From the NCBI RefSeq assembly GCF_006345825.1, contig NZ_VCIX01000081.1, positions 124,001-188,000 of the forward strand: 64,000 nucleotides of DNA. The letters run 5' to 3'. The notes beneath the pieces were generated by a model. That model was given only the letters and a program-made list of their open reading frames with translations. It ran no database searches and was not told where the DNA came from. Of the stretch, positions 9,064 to 19,167 are shown in pieces. The position numbers and the translations under genes are program-made. The stretch is from Paenibacillus paridis. GTDB lineage: Bacteria > Bacillota > Bacilli > Paenibacillales > Paenibacillaceae. The number at the start of each line of letters is the position of its first letter. Position 1 is the stretch's first letter.

Positions 9064-9906
9064 ATGACGTGGATGATGAAGTTAAGGAAAAGCAACCCAG
9101 GCATGCCCATCTTTTTGTGGCTGTACGCGATATTGTCCGTATACCCGCTCGTTTGGATGATCTTTTATTCCTTGAAAAACAATGATGAGATCTTTGTTAC
9201 GAACCCGTTTGGTCCGCCTATGCATTTGCGGTTCGAAAATTATGTAGAAGCATGGTCGAAATACAATGTTCCCGTTTATTTCATGAACAGCCTGCTCGTA
9301 GCGGTGGCTACAGTTGCGGGAGCGATCCTGCTTGCGGTCATGTTCTCGTATGCGGCTGCGAGGCTGCGCTGGCGCTTCAGCAAGATTGCCCATACGTATA
9401 TTCTCGTAGGCATGTTTATCCCGATTCAAGTGATTATGATTCCGCTGGCGATTTTGGTGAGGGACTTGAATTTGGCGAATACGTACGGCGCGTTAATTGT
9501 TCCGTACATCGCTTTTAATATTTCATTTGCATCTATGGTGTTCTATGGCTTCTTCCGGAGCATTCCGATTGAGATGGAAGAGTCGGCTTGCATTGACGGA
9601 GCGAGCATTTACCGAACGTTCTTCAGCATCATGCTGCCGATCATTAAGCCTGCGCTGGCGACAATGGTTATCTTTATTTTTCTAAACTCCTGGAATGAGT
9701 TCACGATGGCCGTGATCCTTATTACGAAAGAAACGTTAAAGACGCTGCCGCTTGGTTTGCTGTTTTTCCAGGGGCAATTTACGACGGATTGGGGCGCTAT
9801 GGGGGCAGCGATGACCATTGCCAGCTTGCCCACAGTATTGATTTACATTCTGTTTAGCGAACAGGTTGAAAATGCGCTTACCGTAGGCTCGGCTGTAAAA
9901 GGCTAA
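9064..9906 (+). CDS. ABC sugar permease (MalG-like)
   Basis: The second channel subunit, 280 residues and six membrane helices, behind a strong AGAGGAGGTGG ribosome site. The ATPase-docking EAA loop reads EESACIDGASIYRTFFSIMLP, and the C-terminus (LTVGSAVKG) is typical of MalG-type proteins. It ends the importer gene set. Its stop codon overlaps by 4 bp the stop of the convergent gene at 9903-11204, with no visible terminator between them, so the two transcripts may run into each other. Confidence 0.93.
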   Translation: MTWMMKLRKSNPGMPIFLWLYAILSVYPLVWMIFYSLKNNDEIFVTNPFGPPMHLRFENYVEAWSKYNVPVYFMNSLLVAVATVAGAILLAVMFSYAAARLRWRFSKIAHTYILVGMFIPIQVIMIPLAILVRDLNLANTYGALIVPYIAFNISFASMVFYGFFRSIPIEMEESACIDGASIYRTFFSIMLPIIKPALATMVIFIFLNSWNEFTMAVILITKETLKTLPLGLLFFQGQFTTDWGAMGAAMTIASLPTVLIYILFSEQVENALTVGSAVKG

Positions 9907-11204
9907 TGCTGGTCTTTGCTATTGGAATAAACGCGGTCCTCGGAGTTTCCGTTTACGAGCTCGCATAAGCCTGAGGCTGCCAGCTTGTCCAGATATGCCG
10001 CGACAGCGATGTATATGGCGGGTTTGCCCGTAGACATTCGCACATCCGCAGTAAGCTTCTGCTCGATCATGAAATTGGAGATGGCGAGCGTGCTGATTCT
10101 TCCGTATTTCAAAGCATCATCGACTACGCGCTGCGCCGATTGCGCCAGGTAGAATGGGCTTGAGCTCTTTGCTTGCGAGCCGCTGAGCTCCGCTTCTCGC
10201 AATGCGGCGGCTCCCAGCTTCTTGCCGGCCTCCTCAAAGGTGCGAGCATCGCGAGAAGCTGAGGCGGCCGCTGCTGGCGGCTCGGAAGAGGGCTCGCCAA
10301 ACACAAACGCCCCTTGGCTTTCCTTAGCGTCATCGAATACGAACGCCCCCTGATTGTTTTCTGCCTCATCGAATACGAACGCTCCTTGTCCACCGCCGGT
10401 TTCCTCAAAGCTGAAGGCGCTTTGGGAAACGCTGGATGGATCAAAACGGAAGGAGCTTTGCGCAACATCAGCGTCATCAAAGGAAAAAGCACCTTGTGCT
10501 GCCTCAGGTTGATCAAAGAGGCTTCCGTCTTCGTAGGCGGGCTCAGGCTCATTGGGTTCAGGCAAGGGTGGCGCTTCTTGATTGTAATAAGTTAAAGCGG
10601 CTGCCAGCCGTTTTTTTCTGCTTGCGAGATCAAGCTCATGGAGCCTGCTGCGCATGCGGGCAACCTGACGATCAAGCAGCGGAAGCTTGGCGTCCATATG
10701 CGCCTGGATATCCGCAGGAATTTCGAGTTCCGCAGGGAGCGGCAAAAACAAATGCTGATCAAGCTGCCAGCCGCCCTGATATTTGCATAACATTTCATTT
10801 AGCTCGCCATCGAGCACGTCAAAGCCCTTCATAATGTCCGAAATCGCTTTTGCGTCGATGCCCGTATGGAGCTGTAAATGCTCGATGCCGAAATAACGGA
10901 CGGTATTCGTTGGCAAATGAAGCACTTGATGCTGATAGCGCAAGGAGCGCCCGCATTCGCATTTCGTATGGGGCGACACCTCGCCGCTGTCTGTAAAGCC
11001 GATATAGTCCCATTCCTCTATGAAAGCGGCAATGTCCTCAAATTGAGCATCCTCAGGAATAAATTGGCATTTTTTTCTCGCAAGCTGCCTGGCAAACAAC
11101 GTTCTTCTGCCCCTAACAAGCTCGTGATGCAGGAAATGCCGCTGGTCCTCCGTCAGAGTCCCCATGATATGGTCGCGCTGCTCCAGCGTGATATCGTATT
11201 TCAT
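9903..11204 (-). CDS. Unrecognised protein with metal-site-like motif and 12-residue repeats
   Basis: A 433-residue soluble protein. Residues 1-140 are compact and include KCECGRSLRY (Cys82, Cys84), possibly half of a metal site, and an FGIEHLQLHTGI stretch; this part recalls DUF3895-type proteins of Bacillus, but I am not certain. Residues 140-205 are helical. Residues 237-308 contain six tandem 12-residue repeats of the form QGAFVFDEAxxx. The C-terminal 80 residues look like a winged-helix-type domain (STLAISNFMIEQKL, AAYLDKLAASGLCELV). It has no signal peptide or membrane segment. A nucleic-acid-related or scaffold role is possible but not shown. Confidence 0.7.
   Translation of the reverse strand: MKYDITLEQRDHIMGTLTEDQRHFLHHELVRGRRTLFARQLARKKCQFIPEDAQFEDIAAFIEEWDYIGFTDSGEVSPHTKCECGRSLRYQHQVLHLPTNTVRYFGIEHLQLHTGIDAKAISDIMKGFDVLDGELNEMLCKYQGGWQLDQHLFLPLPAELEIPADIQAHMDAKLPLLDRQVARMRSRLHELDLASRKKRLAAALTYYNQEAPPLPEPNEPEPAYEDGSLFDQPEAAQGAFSFDDADVAQSSFRFDPSSVSQSAFSFEETGGGQGAFVFDEAENNQGAFVFDDAKESQGAFVFGEPSSEPPAAAASASRDARTFEEAGKKLGAAALREAELSGSQAKSSSPFYLAQSAQRVVDDALKYGRISTLAISNFMIEQKLTADVRMSTGKPAIYIAVAAYLDKLAASGLCELVNGNSEDRVYSNSKDQH
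10281..10496 (-). repeat. Six in-frame 36-bp repeats (12-residue FxFD units)
   Basis: Within the gene at 9903-11204, units QGAFSFDDADVA, QSSFRFDPSSVS, QSAFSFEETGGG, QGAFVFDEAENN, QGAFVFDDAKES and QGAFVFGEPSSE follow one another without gaps. The three QGAFVF units are the most alike, which suggests recent expansion there. Confidence 0.85.
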
Positions 11205-11286
11205 CTCGCACCTCGATTCTGTCCAATCACAAAATATTTGCTTAGTTGAATATTGAATTGTTTATCTGCTATTTCGAATCAATGAT

Positions 11287-11469
11287 TTGGTTTATTCGGA
11301 GAGTAAACCTCCATTTATTCACATTATAGATGGGGAGCGGGAAGAAGTCATTAGCGATATCGAGCCATCTCCTAATTGCTTGTCATTTCCCCCGAACGAA
11401 GGCTGGAGGGCTATTATCTCATTTTATGAATTTGAGAGGAATGGGAATGTAAGGTATGATACGAAGTAG
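11287..11469 (+). pseudogene. Short possible gene remnant
   Basis: A 60-codon frame with a TTG start and no ribosome site. The peptide looks protein-like (VYSESKPPFIHIIDGE, then CLSFPPNEGWRAIISFYEFE), and the frame stays open for about ten codons upstream of the TTG without an ATG. It could be the 3' remnant of a larger gene. I do not recognise the family. The rest of 11205-11545 shows nothing else. Confidence 0.3.
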
Positions 11470-11545
11470 AGCATTTCTTACGATATTCAAAGGTTTCTTC
11501 CCACCGCTAAGGCTACTTCATTATAAAGGCAGGTTACCGAATCCT

Positions 11546-12208
11546 ATGACCAGTAAAAGAGAGAAAATAGAGTCTCCCAAAATTCCGGACCAGCTCCAAG
11601 CCCTAGACGTCCCCGATTATGAGTGGTCGGATGATTATGAAATTAGCGACAGCATCATTCAGGATTGCGGCATTCACAATCAGTCGGCCTATAAGCCTTG
11701 CTTCGACCGGGTCGTGTTCAATAATGTGGTATTCCGGGGGACAAGCCTACGCAAAGCGGAGTTTACCGATGTCCGCTTTGAAAACTGCGATTTAGCCAAT
11801 ATCGAGCTAAGCGAGGCAATCATGCACCGCGTTTCCTTTCACAATTGCAAGCTGCTTGGCATGGATCTTACAGGAGCGACGCTCCGCAATGTTCGTTTTG
11901 ATCAATGTATCGCCGATTATGCGGTCCTTCGGTTTGGGAATGCGAAAGGCGTTAAGCTGGAGAAAAGCTCATTTGCCAAAGCAGATATGTCTAATATGAC
12001 CTTATCCAACTTTTACTTAACGGAGGTAAATATTGATCAAGCGCAGCTGTCTCAGACGAAGCTTGGCGGGATTGATATCAGTACCTGCGAGTTCAATGGT
12101 CTTGGAGCGTCGCTTGAGGATTTGCGCCGCTGCATCATATCGCCTGCACAGGCAATCACATTCGCAACGATTTTTGGGCTTGTGGTGAATGACGGCACGC
12201 TATCGTAA
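11546..12208 (+). CDS. Pentapeptide-repeat protein
   Basis: A 220-residue soluble protein from ATG 11546, preceded by AAAGGCAGG. A 30-codon upstream extension in frame is unlike the family and was not used. From about residue 45 to 190 the sequence repeats in fives with a central Leu/Phe (FRGTSLRKAEFTDVRFENCD, ADMSNMTLSNFYLTEVNIDQ), the pattern that folds into a right-handed four-sided beta-helix. Similar stand-alone proteins include Qnr/MfpA, which mimic DNA and protect gyrase from quinolones, but most pentapeptide proteins have no known role. The C-terminus (ISPAQAITFATIFGLVV) resembles the tail of Qnr-like or YjbI-like proteins. A resistance role should not be assumed. Confidence 0.85.
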   Translation: MTSKREKIESPKIPDQLQALDVPDYEWSDDYEISDSIIQDCGIHNQSAYKPCFDRVVFNNVVFRGTSLRKAEFTDVRFENCDLANIELSEAIMHRVSFHNCKLLGMDLTGATLRNVRFDQCIADYAVLRFGNAKGVKLEKSSFAKADMSNMTLSNFYLTEVNIDQAQLSQTKLGGIDISTCEFNGLGASLEDLRRCIISPAQAITFATIFGLVVNDGTLS

Positions 12209-12237
12209 GCCGAGCCGCTCAACTGAAGCATGAAATG

Positions 12238-12275
12238 AAGATGACACTCGCAAAAAGGCGGCTGTCATCTTTTTT
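12238..12275 (+). terminator. Intrinsic terminator
   Basis: AAGATGACA pairs with TGTCATCTT across a 14-nt loop, followed by a T-run. It ends the pentapeptide-repeat transcript. The remaining 220 bp to the next gene show no clear promoter or riboswitch. Confidence 0.75.
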
Positions 12276-12498
12276 GCTTTCTAATGAGAGTTCGGAAGGA
12301 GTGCAATAAACAAACCTCAGTGAACATATCTGTACCGAAATCCCTGAGAATCAAGGCACTGCCTACAGTTCATTGCGGTTGTTATTGTTCAGTTGAAGAG
12401 GTGCGGCAACTCCGTTATCATTCGGGGTGACGTTCTACATACAAGGTTGAAAGCGTATTCAGGGATGGGCGATCAACAATTTTAAAGGAGGAGTATCT

Positions 12499-15400
12499 TT
12501 GTTTACAAAAAAGAAATGGTTGTCTATGATGCTATGCGGTACGCTGCTTGCATCGTTCCTAACTTCGCTAACGCCTGTCTATGCAGCGGACGGCGGAACG
12601 ACAGTAGCATCAGGCGAATTTACGGAGCAGGAGTTGAAGAATAACGACTATATTCTGTATTTCGTCAATGCAGGTGACACTACGCCTGCGACGGTAGAGA
12701 GCGGCGATAAGCTCGGGTTATATAGCTCTGTGACGGAGCAGATGTATGGAGTGGATCCAAAAACGTCAAAATCTTGGGGCTTGGTCACGACCACTACTGG
12801 GACGAGCGTTCGCGATGCGGCTGCAAAGATGGGGTCACTGAGGTATTACAACGGGACACAAGTAAGAGACAAGGCGATTGCTTATAACTTCGAGCTGCCT
12901 TCAGGCGATTACGATGTGACCTTCGGTTTCAGCAACCCATGGAGCGGGAGAAGCGTGAATCTGCTGCTGGAAGGCAATAACGTATCCAAAGGAGACCTCG
13001 ACATTGGAGCAGAGGGGGCGGAGAAGGTTGTCACCTATCGCAAAATAAGCGTCACAGACGGTCAGCTGAATGTCCGCATCCAAGGGCCGGCATCGGCAGC
13101 GCTGTCTAACTATAATGATCCGCTTATTAACTATTTGATCATTCGCTTGAACGTTACGGTTCCGCTCTCTGATCTGGAGAGTAAGCTTGCGGCAGCCAAA
13201 GCAGAGATCTTAAATCCAGACTATACGCCTTATAGCGTGGCTGAACTTAACGCCGTGATTAATGACGGAGAGGCGCTAGTCGAATCGCTTCGTAACAGCG
13301 GCGCGGATATTACGGAGCTTGCGGTTCAAGAGCAGATTATTGCAGCAATTGCAGCCTTGAACAAAGGGATATCAGAGCTTGCGGCGAGTGAGGTATATGA
13401 TTCCTTTAAGCCGGGTGCGGTATGGAGAGATACGAATGGCGCACTGATCCAGGCGCATGGCGCAGGCATGATGTACGATGAGCAGACGGAAACCTATTAC
13501 TGGTACGGCGAGGATAAAACCTACGGCTATTTGCCGGCTAGAGGCGTGCGCGTGTATGCGTCGAAGGATTTGTACAATTGGGAGGACAAGGGACTTGCGC
13601 TAACCGCGATTGCGTCTGCGGATTCTTTTGTCAATGACCCGCTTATTTCGGAGTTGTATCAAGGCAGAACGGACCAAGCGGATATTTTGAACGATATCGG
13701 CATCGATCGGATTATTGAACGCCCTAAAGTCATGTATAACGATAAAACGAAAAAATACGTCATGTGGATGCATACCGACGGTCCAAGTGCGACCTCGACG
13801 GCGAACTACGCCAAGGCAGAAGCGGGCTACGCGCTTAGCGATTCGCCTATCGGACCGTTTGTCTATCAAGAGAGCCACCGGATGGATCAAGCGCCGGCAG
13901 GCGCGACAGACAATGGCCAGCCAAGCCAGCCAGGTATGGCACGGGATATGACCTTATTCAAGGATGATGACGGCACCGGTTATTTGGTTTATTCAAGCGA
14001 AGAGAACCTGACGATGTACATTTCAAAGCTGAACGACTCCTATACGGATGTGGTCGGCTGGCACAAGGATGGCAATGAAGAGCGGGATACGGTTTACAAA
14101 GCAGTGCATGGCGTAGATTATGTACGCGTATTTCCACTAGCGCAGCGCGAGGCGCCAGCACTCTTTAAGTATCAAGGCAAATACTACATGATTACGTCCG
14201 GTGCAACCGGCTGGGACCCGAATGTAGGCAAATATACAGTGGCTGACAACATCATGGGCCCATGGAAGACGATGCGCGACGTTGCGCCGGAGAGCTCGAC
14301 AACCTTTGGCTCGCAGAGCACTCAGGTGATAACGGTGGATGCGGCAGCAGGTAAGTTTATTTACATGGGAGACCGTTGGAATAAAAACGATTTGGCGAAT
14401 TCCCGTTATATCTGGCTTCCGATCGAGTTTGGCCAAAATGACGAGATCACTCTTCGCTGGCATGACGAATGGTCGCTCGATTTGCTGGATGGCATGGGAA
14501 AGGTAGCGATTAATACCGCGCTTCCTACGAGCACAACCATAGACAAAGCGCCGGCACTCCCGGCGACAGTCAATGTCACGTTATCCGATGGCACGAAGAA
14601 GGACACGCCGATTGCTTGGTCGGTAAATGCCTCGTCATTCTCGAAGCCAGGCGTGGTCCGCATTGTGGGTACGCTAACGGAGCTTGCAGGCAAGAAGATT
14701 GAGCATCAGCTGTATGTCATTCCGGAAGGCAGCGCTTATTTCGTTAATGCCGGAGGAGCCGAGACATCGGATTATAAGGATATCATCGCTTTGATGGGCG
14801 AGGAGAACGTTCTTAACGGAACAGCTATCGACCAAAAGTATGATCCGGCGAATGGCCAAAGCTGGGGGTATGTCGGTGAAAATACAGACACCGCTGGCAC
14901 GAGCAGCGGGAATATTTTTACTTCTTTGCGGTATTTGAAGAGCAATTCGGGTAATGACTTGACTTACCGGTTCGATATCGAAAATGGAGATTACGATGTT
15001 TATGTGGGCTTGTATGATCCATGGTCCCAATATTCGAACGGTAAGCGAATTGCAGATATTATTGTAAACGGATCGGTCAAGACAACCGGTTATGTCTTCA
15101 CGGCAGCAAGCGATGTGCTGGGTTACGCTGATGTCGCGGTTGATGCTGGCAAGCTGGAGCTGACGGTACACCGCTCGGCAAATGCAGGCACATCCAGCTC
15201 CGATCCGCAAATCAGCTGGATTATGGTGACGGAGAAGGCGGGCACTGTCGTTGAGCCGACGCCAACGCCGACGACGAGCCCGTCACCAAGCCCAGAGCCG
15301 ACGCCGACGACAAGTCCGTCGCCAAGCCCAGAGCCGACGCCGACGACAAGTCCGTCGCCAAGCCCGGATCCGACGCCGACGACAAGTCCGTCGCCAAGTC

Positions 15401-16149
15401 CGGATCCGACGCCGACAACGAGTCCGTCGCCAAGTCCGGATCCGACGCCGACGACAAGTCCGTCGCCGAGCCCGGACCCAACGCCGACGACGAGTCCGTC
15501 GCCAAGTCCGGATCCAGTGTCCACGCCGACAACGAATCCAACGCCAGGTCCGGTTTCGACGCCGAGCCCGGCGCCAACATCAACTGCAGTGCCAAGCCCA
15601 ACGCCAGAGCCGGTGATTAGCTTCCCTGATACTTCGGGACACTGGGCAAGCGAAGCGATAAGCAAGCTGGCGGAGAAGGAAATACTGGGAGGGTTCCCGG
15701 ATGGCAGCTTTATGCCGAACAAGCAAATGAGCAGAGCGGAATTTATGGCCGTCATGTATAGAATGCTTGGTTTGAATAGCTCCGAGAAGAAATCAAGTTT
15801 TGGAGATGTGCCTGAAGCAGCTTGGTATAACAAGTATGTGAATGGGTTGTACGAAGCCGGTATCGTTACGGGCTTCCAGGACGGCAGCTTTAAGCCAAAC
15901 CAAGAGATGACGAGAGAGGAAGCTTTTGTTATCTTGCATAGAGCGCTGAAGGACCAGCTGCCGACAGTTGCAGATGCAACGACATCTTCCTTTAAAGATG
16001 AAGCGGGCATATCCAGCTGGGCTAGAGAAGCGATAGCTGCGTTAACTGAAGCGGGTATCATTAACGGCTACGAGGATGGAACCTTGCGTCCGAAGGACAA
16101 CATTACACGCGCGGAGATCGCAGCAATCGTAGCCGGTTTTGTGAAGTAG
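12499..16149 (+). CDS. SLH-anchored GH43-type glycoside hydrolase with two carbohydrate-binding-like domains
   Basis: A 1216-residue secreted surface enzyme with a TTG start behind AAAGGAGG. Order: signal peptide (cut near PVYA, residue 29); a malectin/CBM-like domain at about 50-215 (ILYFVNAGD); a FIVAR-like helical hairpin at 225-295; a GH43 beta-propeller at about 305-670; a Big_4-type Ig domain at 673-740; a second copy of the first domain at 746-905 (AYFVNAGG); a Pro/Thr/Ser linker; and three SLH domains from 1041. The catalytic part ([30 protein letters not shown]) most resembles GH43 exo-beta-1,3-galactanases, so the substrate may be an arabinogalactan side chain. SLH domains would hold it to the wall polymer. 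Confidence 0.88.
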   Translation: MFTKKKWLSMMLCGTLLASFLTSLTPVYAADGGTTVASGEFTEQELKNNDYILYFVNAGDTTPATVESGDKLGLYSSVTEQMYGVDPKTSKSWGLVTTTTGTSVRDAAAKMGSLRYYNGTQVRDKAIAYNFELPSGDYDVTFGFSNPWSGRSVNLLLEGNNVSKGDLDIGAEGAEKVVTYRKISVTDGQLNVRIQGPASAALSNYNDPLINYLIIRLNVTVPLSDLESKLAAAKAEILNPDYTPYSVAELNAVINDGEALVESLRNSGADITELAVQEQIIAAIAALNKGISELAASEVYDSFKPGAVWRDTNGALIQAHGAGMMYDEQTETYYWYGEDKTYGYLPARGVRVYASKDLYNWEDKGLALTAIASADSFVNDPLISELYQGRTDQADILNDIGIDRIIERPKVMYNDKTKKYVMWMHTDGPSATSTANYAKAEAGYALSDSPIGPFVYQESHRMDQAPAGATDNGQPSQPGMARDMTLFKDDDGTGYLVYSSEENLTMYISKLNDSYTDVVGWHKDGNEERDTVYKAVHGVDYVRVFPLAQREAPALFKYQGKYYMITSGATGWDPNVGKYTVADNIMGPWKTMRDVAPESSTTFGSQSTQVITVDAAAGKFIYMGDRWNKNDLANSRYIWLPIEFGQNDEITLRWHDEWSLDLLDGMGKVAINTALPTSTTIDKAPALPATVNVTLSDGTKKDTPIAWSVNASSFSKPGVVRIVGTLTELAGKKIEHQLYVIPEGSAYFVNAGGAETSDYKDIIALMGEENVLNGTAIDQKYDPANGQSWGYVGENTDTAGTSSGNIFTSLRYLKSNSGNDLTYRFDIENGDYDVYVGLYDPWSQYSNGKRIADIIVNGSVKTTGYVFTAASDVLGYADVAVDAGKLELTVHRSANAGTSSSDPQISWIMVTEKAGTVVEPTPTPTTSPSPSPEPTPTTSPSPSPEPTPTTSPSPSPDPTPTTSPSPSPDPTPTTSPSPSPDPTPTTSPSPSPDPTPTTSPSPSPDPVSTPTTNPTPGPVSTPSPAPTSTAVPSPTPEPVISFPDTSGHWASEAISKLAEKEILGGFPDGSFMPNKQMSRAEFMAVMYRMLGLNSSEKKSSFGDVPEAAWYNKYVNGLYEAGIVTGFQDGSFKPNQEMTREEAFVILHRALKDQLPTVADATTSSFKDEAGISSWAREAIAALTEAGIINGYEDGTLRPKDNITRAEIAAIVAGFVK
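15265..15516 (+). repeat. Seven 36-bp repeats coding a [12 protein letters not shown] linker
   Basis: Seven nearly identical in-frame 36-bp units inside the GH43 gene code for a rigid, probably extended spacer between the catalytic part and the SLH anchor. The DNA identity is high enough for slipped-strand gain or loss of units, which would change linker length without breaking the frame. Confidence 0.9.
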
Positions 16150-16179
16150 CGAATAAATAGGTAAGACTGATTGTTAATG

Positions 16180-16238
16180 ATAGGGGCTATTTCCGAAGCA
16201 GTTAATACTGCTTAATGGGATAGCCTCTATTATTTTGC
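16180..16238 (+). terminator. Intrinsic terminator of the GH43 gene
   Basis: ATAGGGGCTAT pairs with ATAGCCTCTAT, with an inner GCAG/CTGC stem, followed by TATTTT. Confidence 0.65.
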
Positions 16239-16301
16239 AATGGCAGTAGTCGACTTCTTTTTTTGCAAGATGCCAACTTTGTTTGAAACAGCGATTCCCT
16301 C

Positions 16302-16610
16302 GGCTATCCTGCACGCCTGCATTAACTTCGACGTTTTCGTACTCTTGACTAAATTTATATTGCACATTTGCAGGAACTTAACGGGTCTTAGCACCAATTC
16401 AGTCACGACGAGTGGCCTATCTTGTATGGAATACAGGATAGCTGCAGCTCAGTCTCATTAGTTAGCTCCTATATTGTGAATGTGCAGGATAGCCCGACTA
16501 GATAGAGCCAATTGATGTGCAGGATAGCCCGACTGGATAGAGCCAATTGAATGTACAGGATAGCCGCATTAGATGAAACCTATAATGTATGGATGCAGGG
16601 TAGAAATCCA
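16302..16610. repeat. GTGCAGGATAGCC repeat cluster
   Basis: Two nearly identical 35-bp units (16481-16515, 16516-16550) begin TGTGCAGGATAGCCCGACT and end GAGCCAATTGA. A third, diverged unit starts at 16551. Weaker matches lie near 16430, and an inverted GGCTATCCTGCAC is at 16302-16314. The cluster fills the intergenic space before thrC. No coding signal was seen in it. Confidence 0.75.
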
Positions 16611-16894
16611 GTAAGTGCTTGCTATCAAGCTGAGGCGCAGGATTTGTTCATCAGGAGTTTGGTTAGCAGGCATTAGAGAGTTCCTTGTGTTGCTCCAACG
16701 TGTCTGGCATGCTCGAGAGAGCTTGTACGTATTTAAAATTTGAATCCGCCATAACCAAAGGCTGTCTTTCGTTTATTTTTAGGGGATAAAAATGATATAA
16801 TGGAATGAAAAGATTCGATTATTATGGAAAACGATGATATGATTTAAATAACGAAATTGACGATAATTGTGCGCATGTAGGAGGCTATTTACAG

Positions 16895-18292
16895 ATGGAG
16901 TACATCAGTACAAGAGGCAATGTAGGCAAAATTGGATTTATTGACGCGTTTATGATGGGCCTAGGCAACGATGGAGGCCTGCTTGTTCCAAGCGAAATTC
17001 CGGTTATTTCAGCAGAAACCTTGAAGAAGTGGCAGGAGCTTAGCTATCAGGATCTTGTGCTTGAAATATTCTCGTATTACACGAATGGCGAGATTCCCGA
17101 GCAGGATCTGAAGGATATGGTCTACGCGAGCTATTCGACCTTCCGTCATCCGGAAGTGACTCCGGTCCATAAGCTGAAGGATGATCTTTATTTGCTTGAG
17201 CTTTTTCATGGCCCAACTTTTGCTTTTAAAGACATTGCCCTGCAATTCATGGGTCAGCTGTACACCTATGTAGCCGCGAAGCAAAACAAGAAGATTCACA
17301 TCCTAGGAGCTACTTCGGGCGATACTGGCGCATCGGCGATTGAAGGGGTCAAAGGCAAGGACGGCATCAAAATTTGCATTTTGCATCCACATGGCAAAGT
17401 AAGCAAGGTGCAGGAGCTGCAAATGACGACGGTACAGGAAGACAACGTACTGAACTTGTCCGTAGATGGCAACTTCGACGATTGCCAGCGGATGATCAAG
17501 GATTTGTTCGCTGACCTGGACTTCAAAGCGAGCAACCATTTGGCGGCGATCAACTCGATTAACTTTGTACGGATTTTGGCACAAACCGTTTATTATTTCT
17601 ATGCTTATTTTCAAGTTGCAAAGCAAACGGATGCTAAGCAAGTAAACTTCAGCGTACCGACAGGCAACTTTGGCGATATTTTCGCGGGTTATCTGGCGAA
17701 GCGCATGGGATTGCCGGTTGGCAAGCTCATTTTGGCAACCAACGAAAATAACATTTTGGAGCGCTTTATCCTTGAGGGCGTGTACAAGCCGGGAGATTTC
17801 CGCAGTACGTACAGCCCATCGATGGACATCCAAGTAGCAAGCAATTTCGAGCGCTACTTGTATTACGTGCTTGGCGAGGACGCTGCGCAAATTAGCACGC
17901 TAATGGAGCAGTTCAAATCCGAAGGCCAAATTGTTATTTCCGGCGAAGCGCTTAGCAAAGTGCAAGCGGAATTTGGCGCGCATGGCGTACAAGGTCAAGA
18001 ATGCTTGAGCACAATCAAAGCCTATGAAGCAGCTAACGGCTACCTGCTCGACCCGCATTCCGCATGTGGTGTAGCAGCGGCTGACAAATACAGTGATGGC
18101 AAGGAAATTACGGTCTCGCTTGCAACCGCTCATCCAGCCAAGTTTAACGAGGCTATTGAGCTATGCGGCATTGAGCAGCAATTCCCAGAACAAATCGCGT
18201 CGCTATTCAGCAAAGAGCAGCGCCAGACCCGTGTAGACGGATCGCTTGCGGCGGTTGTTAGCGAGTTGGAAGCTTTTTATAACGCGAAGTAG
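16895..18292 (+). CDS. thrC: Threonine synthase
   Basis: A 465-residue cytoplasmic PLP enzyme that turns O-phosphohomoserine into threonine. It is the long ThrC form typical of yeast and many bacteria: the N-terminal MEYISTRGN motif, the PLP-lysine motif FHGPTFAFKDIALQ (Lys in FKD), the GATSGDTGASAIEG phosphate-binding loop, and NSINFVRILAQTVYYFYAY. A strong ribosome site (GTAGGAGGC) precedes ATG 16895. It stands alone, apart from hom or thrB, with a strong terminator behind it. Upstream DNA shows no T-box, so its control is not visible. Confidence 0.97.
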   Translation: MEYISTRGNVGKIGFIDAFMMGLGNDGGLLVPSEIPVISAETLKKWQELSYQDLVLEIFSYYTNGEIPEQDLKDMVYASYSTFRHPEVTPVHKLKDDLYLLELFHGPTFAFKDIALQFMGQLYTYVAAKQNKKIHILGATSGDTGASAIEGVKGKDGIKICILHPHGKVSKVQELQMTTVQEDNVLNLSVDGNFDDCQRMIKDLFADLDFKASNHLAAINSINFVRILAQTVYYFYAYFQVAKQTDAKQVNFSVPTGNFGDIFAGYLAKRMGLPVGKLILATNENNILERFILEGVYKPGDFRSTYSPSMDIQVASNFERYLYYVLGEDAAQISTLMEQFKSEGQIVISGEALSKVQAEFGAHGVQGQECLSTIKAYEAANGYLLDPHSACGVAAADKYSDGKEITVSLATAHPAKFNEAIELCGIEQQFPEQIASLFSKEQRQTRVDGSLAAVVSELEAFYNAK

Positions 18293-18312
18293 TCGCAATT
18301 TAGCGATGTGAT

Positions 18313-18353
18313 ACTGCAGCAAGAGGGAGAAATCCTTCTGCTGCAGTTTTTTT
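18313..18353 (+). terminator. Intrinsic terminator of thrC
   Basis: ACTGCAGCA pairs with TGCTGCAGT, with a further partial pairing of AGAGG and CCTTCT inside, followed by seven T. A strong textbook terminator. Confidence 0.88.
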
Positions 18354-18439
18354 GTGTTGTTCCAATGAACATGGTAAATTTAGAGTATATTTTCCAATTC
18401 ATGCGGTACAATTCTACAATGCTTACGGAGGCAGCAGAT

Positions 18440-19096
18440 TTGAAATATTTCACAATAGAGCGCTATAAAGAAATGCAGGTCAGGGGTTACTTGGTCTTTC
18501 CGGAAACAGAAATGGACTGGTTGAATGACTTGGCATGGTACGAAGCAGAGGGCATTAATATTGCAGCGGTATCGATGGAGGATTTAGAGCAGCGCAAGCC
18601 AGATTTGCTTACCTTCTTGCCAGAGGTCTTCCATCCTTACATCCATGACGGCACACTTAAATCCAGCTATCCATCCGCAGAGCTCAGAGCGATTGCTCAG
18701 CAATGGAACAAAGATTATGATGCTCGGACGAAAGAAGTTGGGCTGGCATACCGAAGCGCTTATTCTCAGATTAGAGCCAAGCTTGCGGAGAGCGCAGTAC
18801 AGCTGCATGAGAAAACGTTGCATGATGCGAATGTGAAAGCATTGGAGCGACCGTCGCCGGATATGTTGATTCTGATATTGGATTGCAGCGGTTGTTATCA
18901 TTATTTCACTGATGTGAAAATTACGTTCTCTGGCGTTAAGCTGCACCAGGTCCCTGATCAACTCGTTGGTGCATACTGGCTATATGACGAAATTTATGCG
19001 ACTGAGAATGGCTTCGAATTGCATGTGCTGTTCGATTCCCCTTTGTCAGAGCTGACGCTTGCGGCTGAAGCGGTCAGCATTGAAGTGCTGTCGTGA
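18440..19096 (+). CDS. DUF4085-type protein
   Basis: A 218-residue soluble protein. The TTG at 18440 is taken as the start because it sits 8 bp after GGAGG and begins LKYFTIERYKEMQ, the usual opening of DUF4085 proteins; upstream in-frame starts fall inside the thrC terminator. The middle part is helical (YDARTKEVGLAYRSAYSQIR), and the C-terminal ~70 residues are predicted beta-strands (CYHYFTDVKITFSGVKL). The function of the family is unknown. No signal peptide or membrane segment. It is probably monocistronic. Confidence 0.75.
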   Translation: MKYFTIERYKEMQVRGYLVFPETEMDWLNDLAWYEAEGINIAAVSMEDLEQRKPDLLTFLPEVFHPYIHDGTLKSSYPSAELRAIAQQWNKDYDARTKEVGLAYRSAYSQIRAKLAESAVQLHEKTLHDANVKALERPSPDMLILILDCSGCYHYFTDVKITFSGVKLHQVPDQLVGAYWLYDEIYATENGFELHVLFDSPLSELTLAAEAVSIEVLS

Positions 19097-19167
19097 TAGC
19101 ATCCATATAGAAAGTTGATGGAAAATAAGAATATTATCCTCTAGAATTTGATGGAATTTCCTGAAAG

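Noticed and set aside
11456..11545. Longer N-terminus for the pentapeptide-repeat protein
   Set aside because: The 30 extra residues are basic/hydrophobic, have no ribosome site at the first ATG and do not fit the family.
15123..16061. 312-residue minus-strand frame opposite the GH43 linker and SLH region
   Set aside because: It is the complement of GC-rich linker repeats. The plus-strand frame has clear domains and a start; the minus frame has neither.
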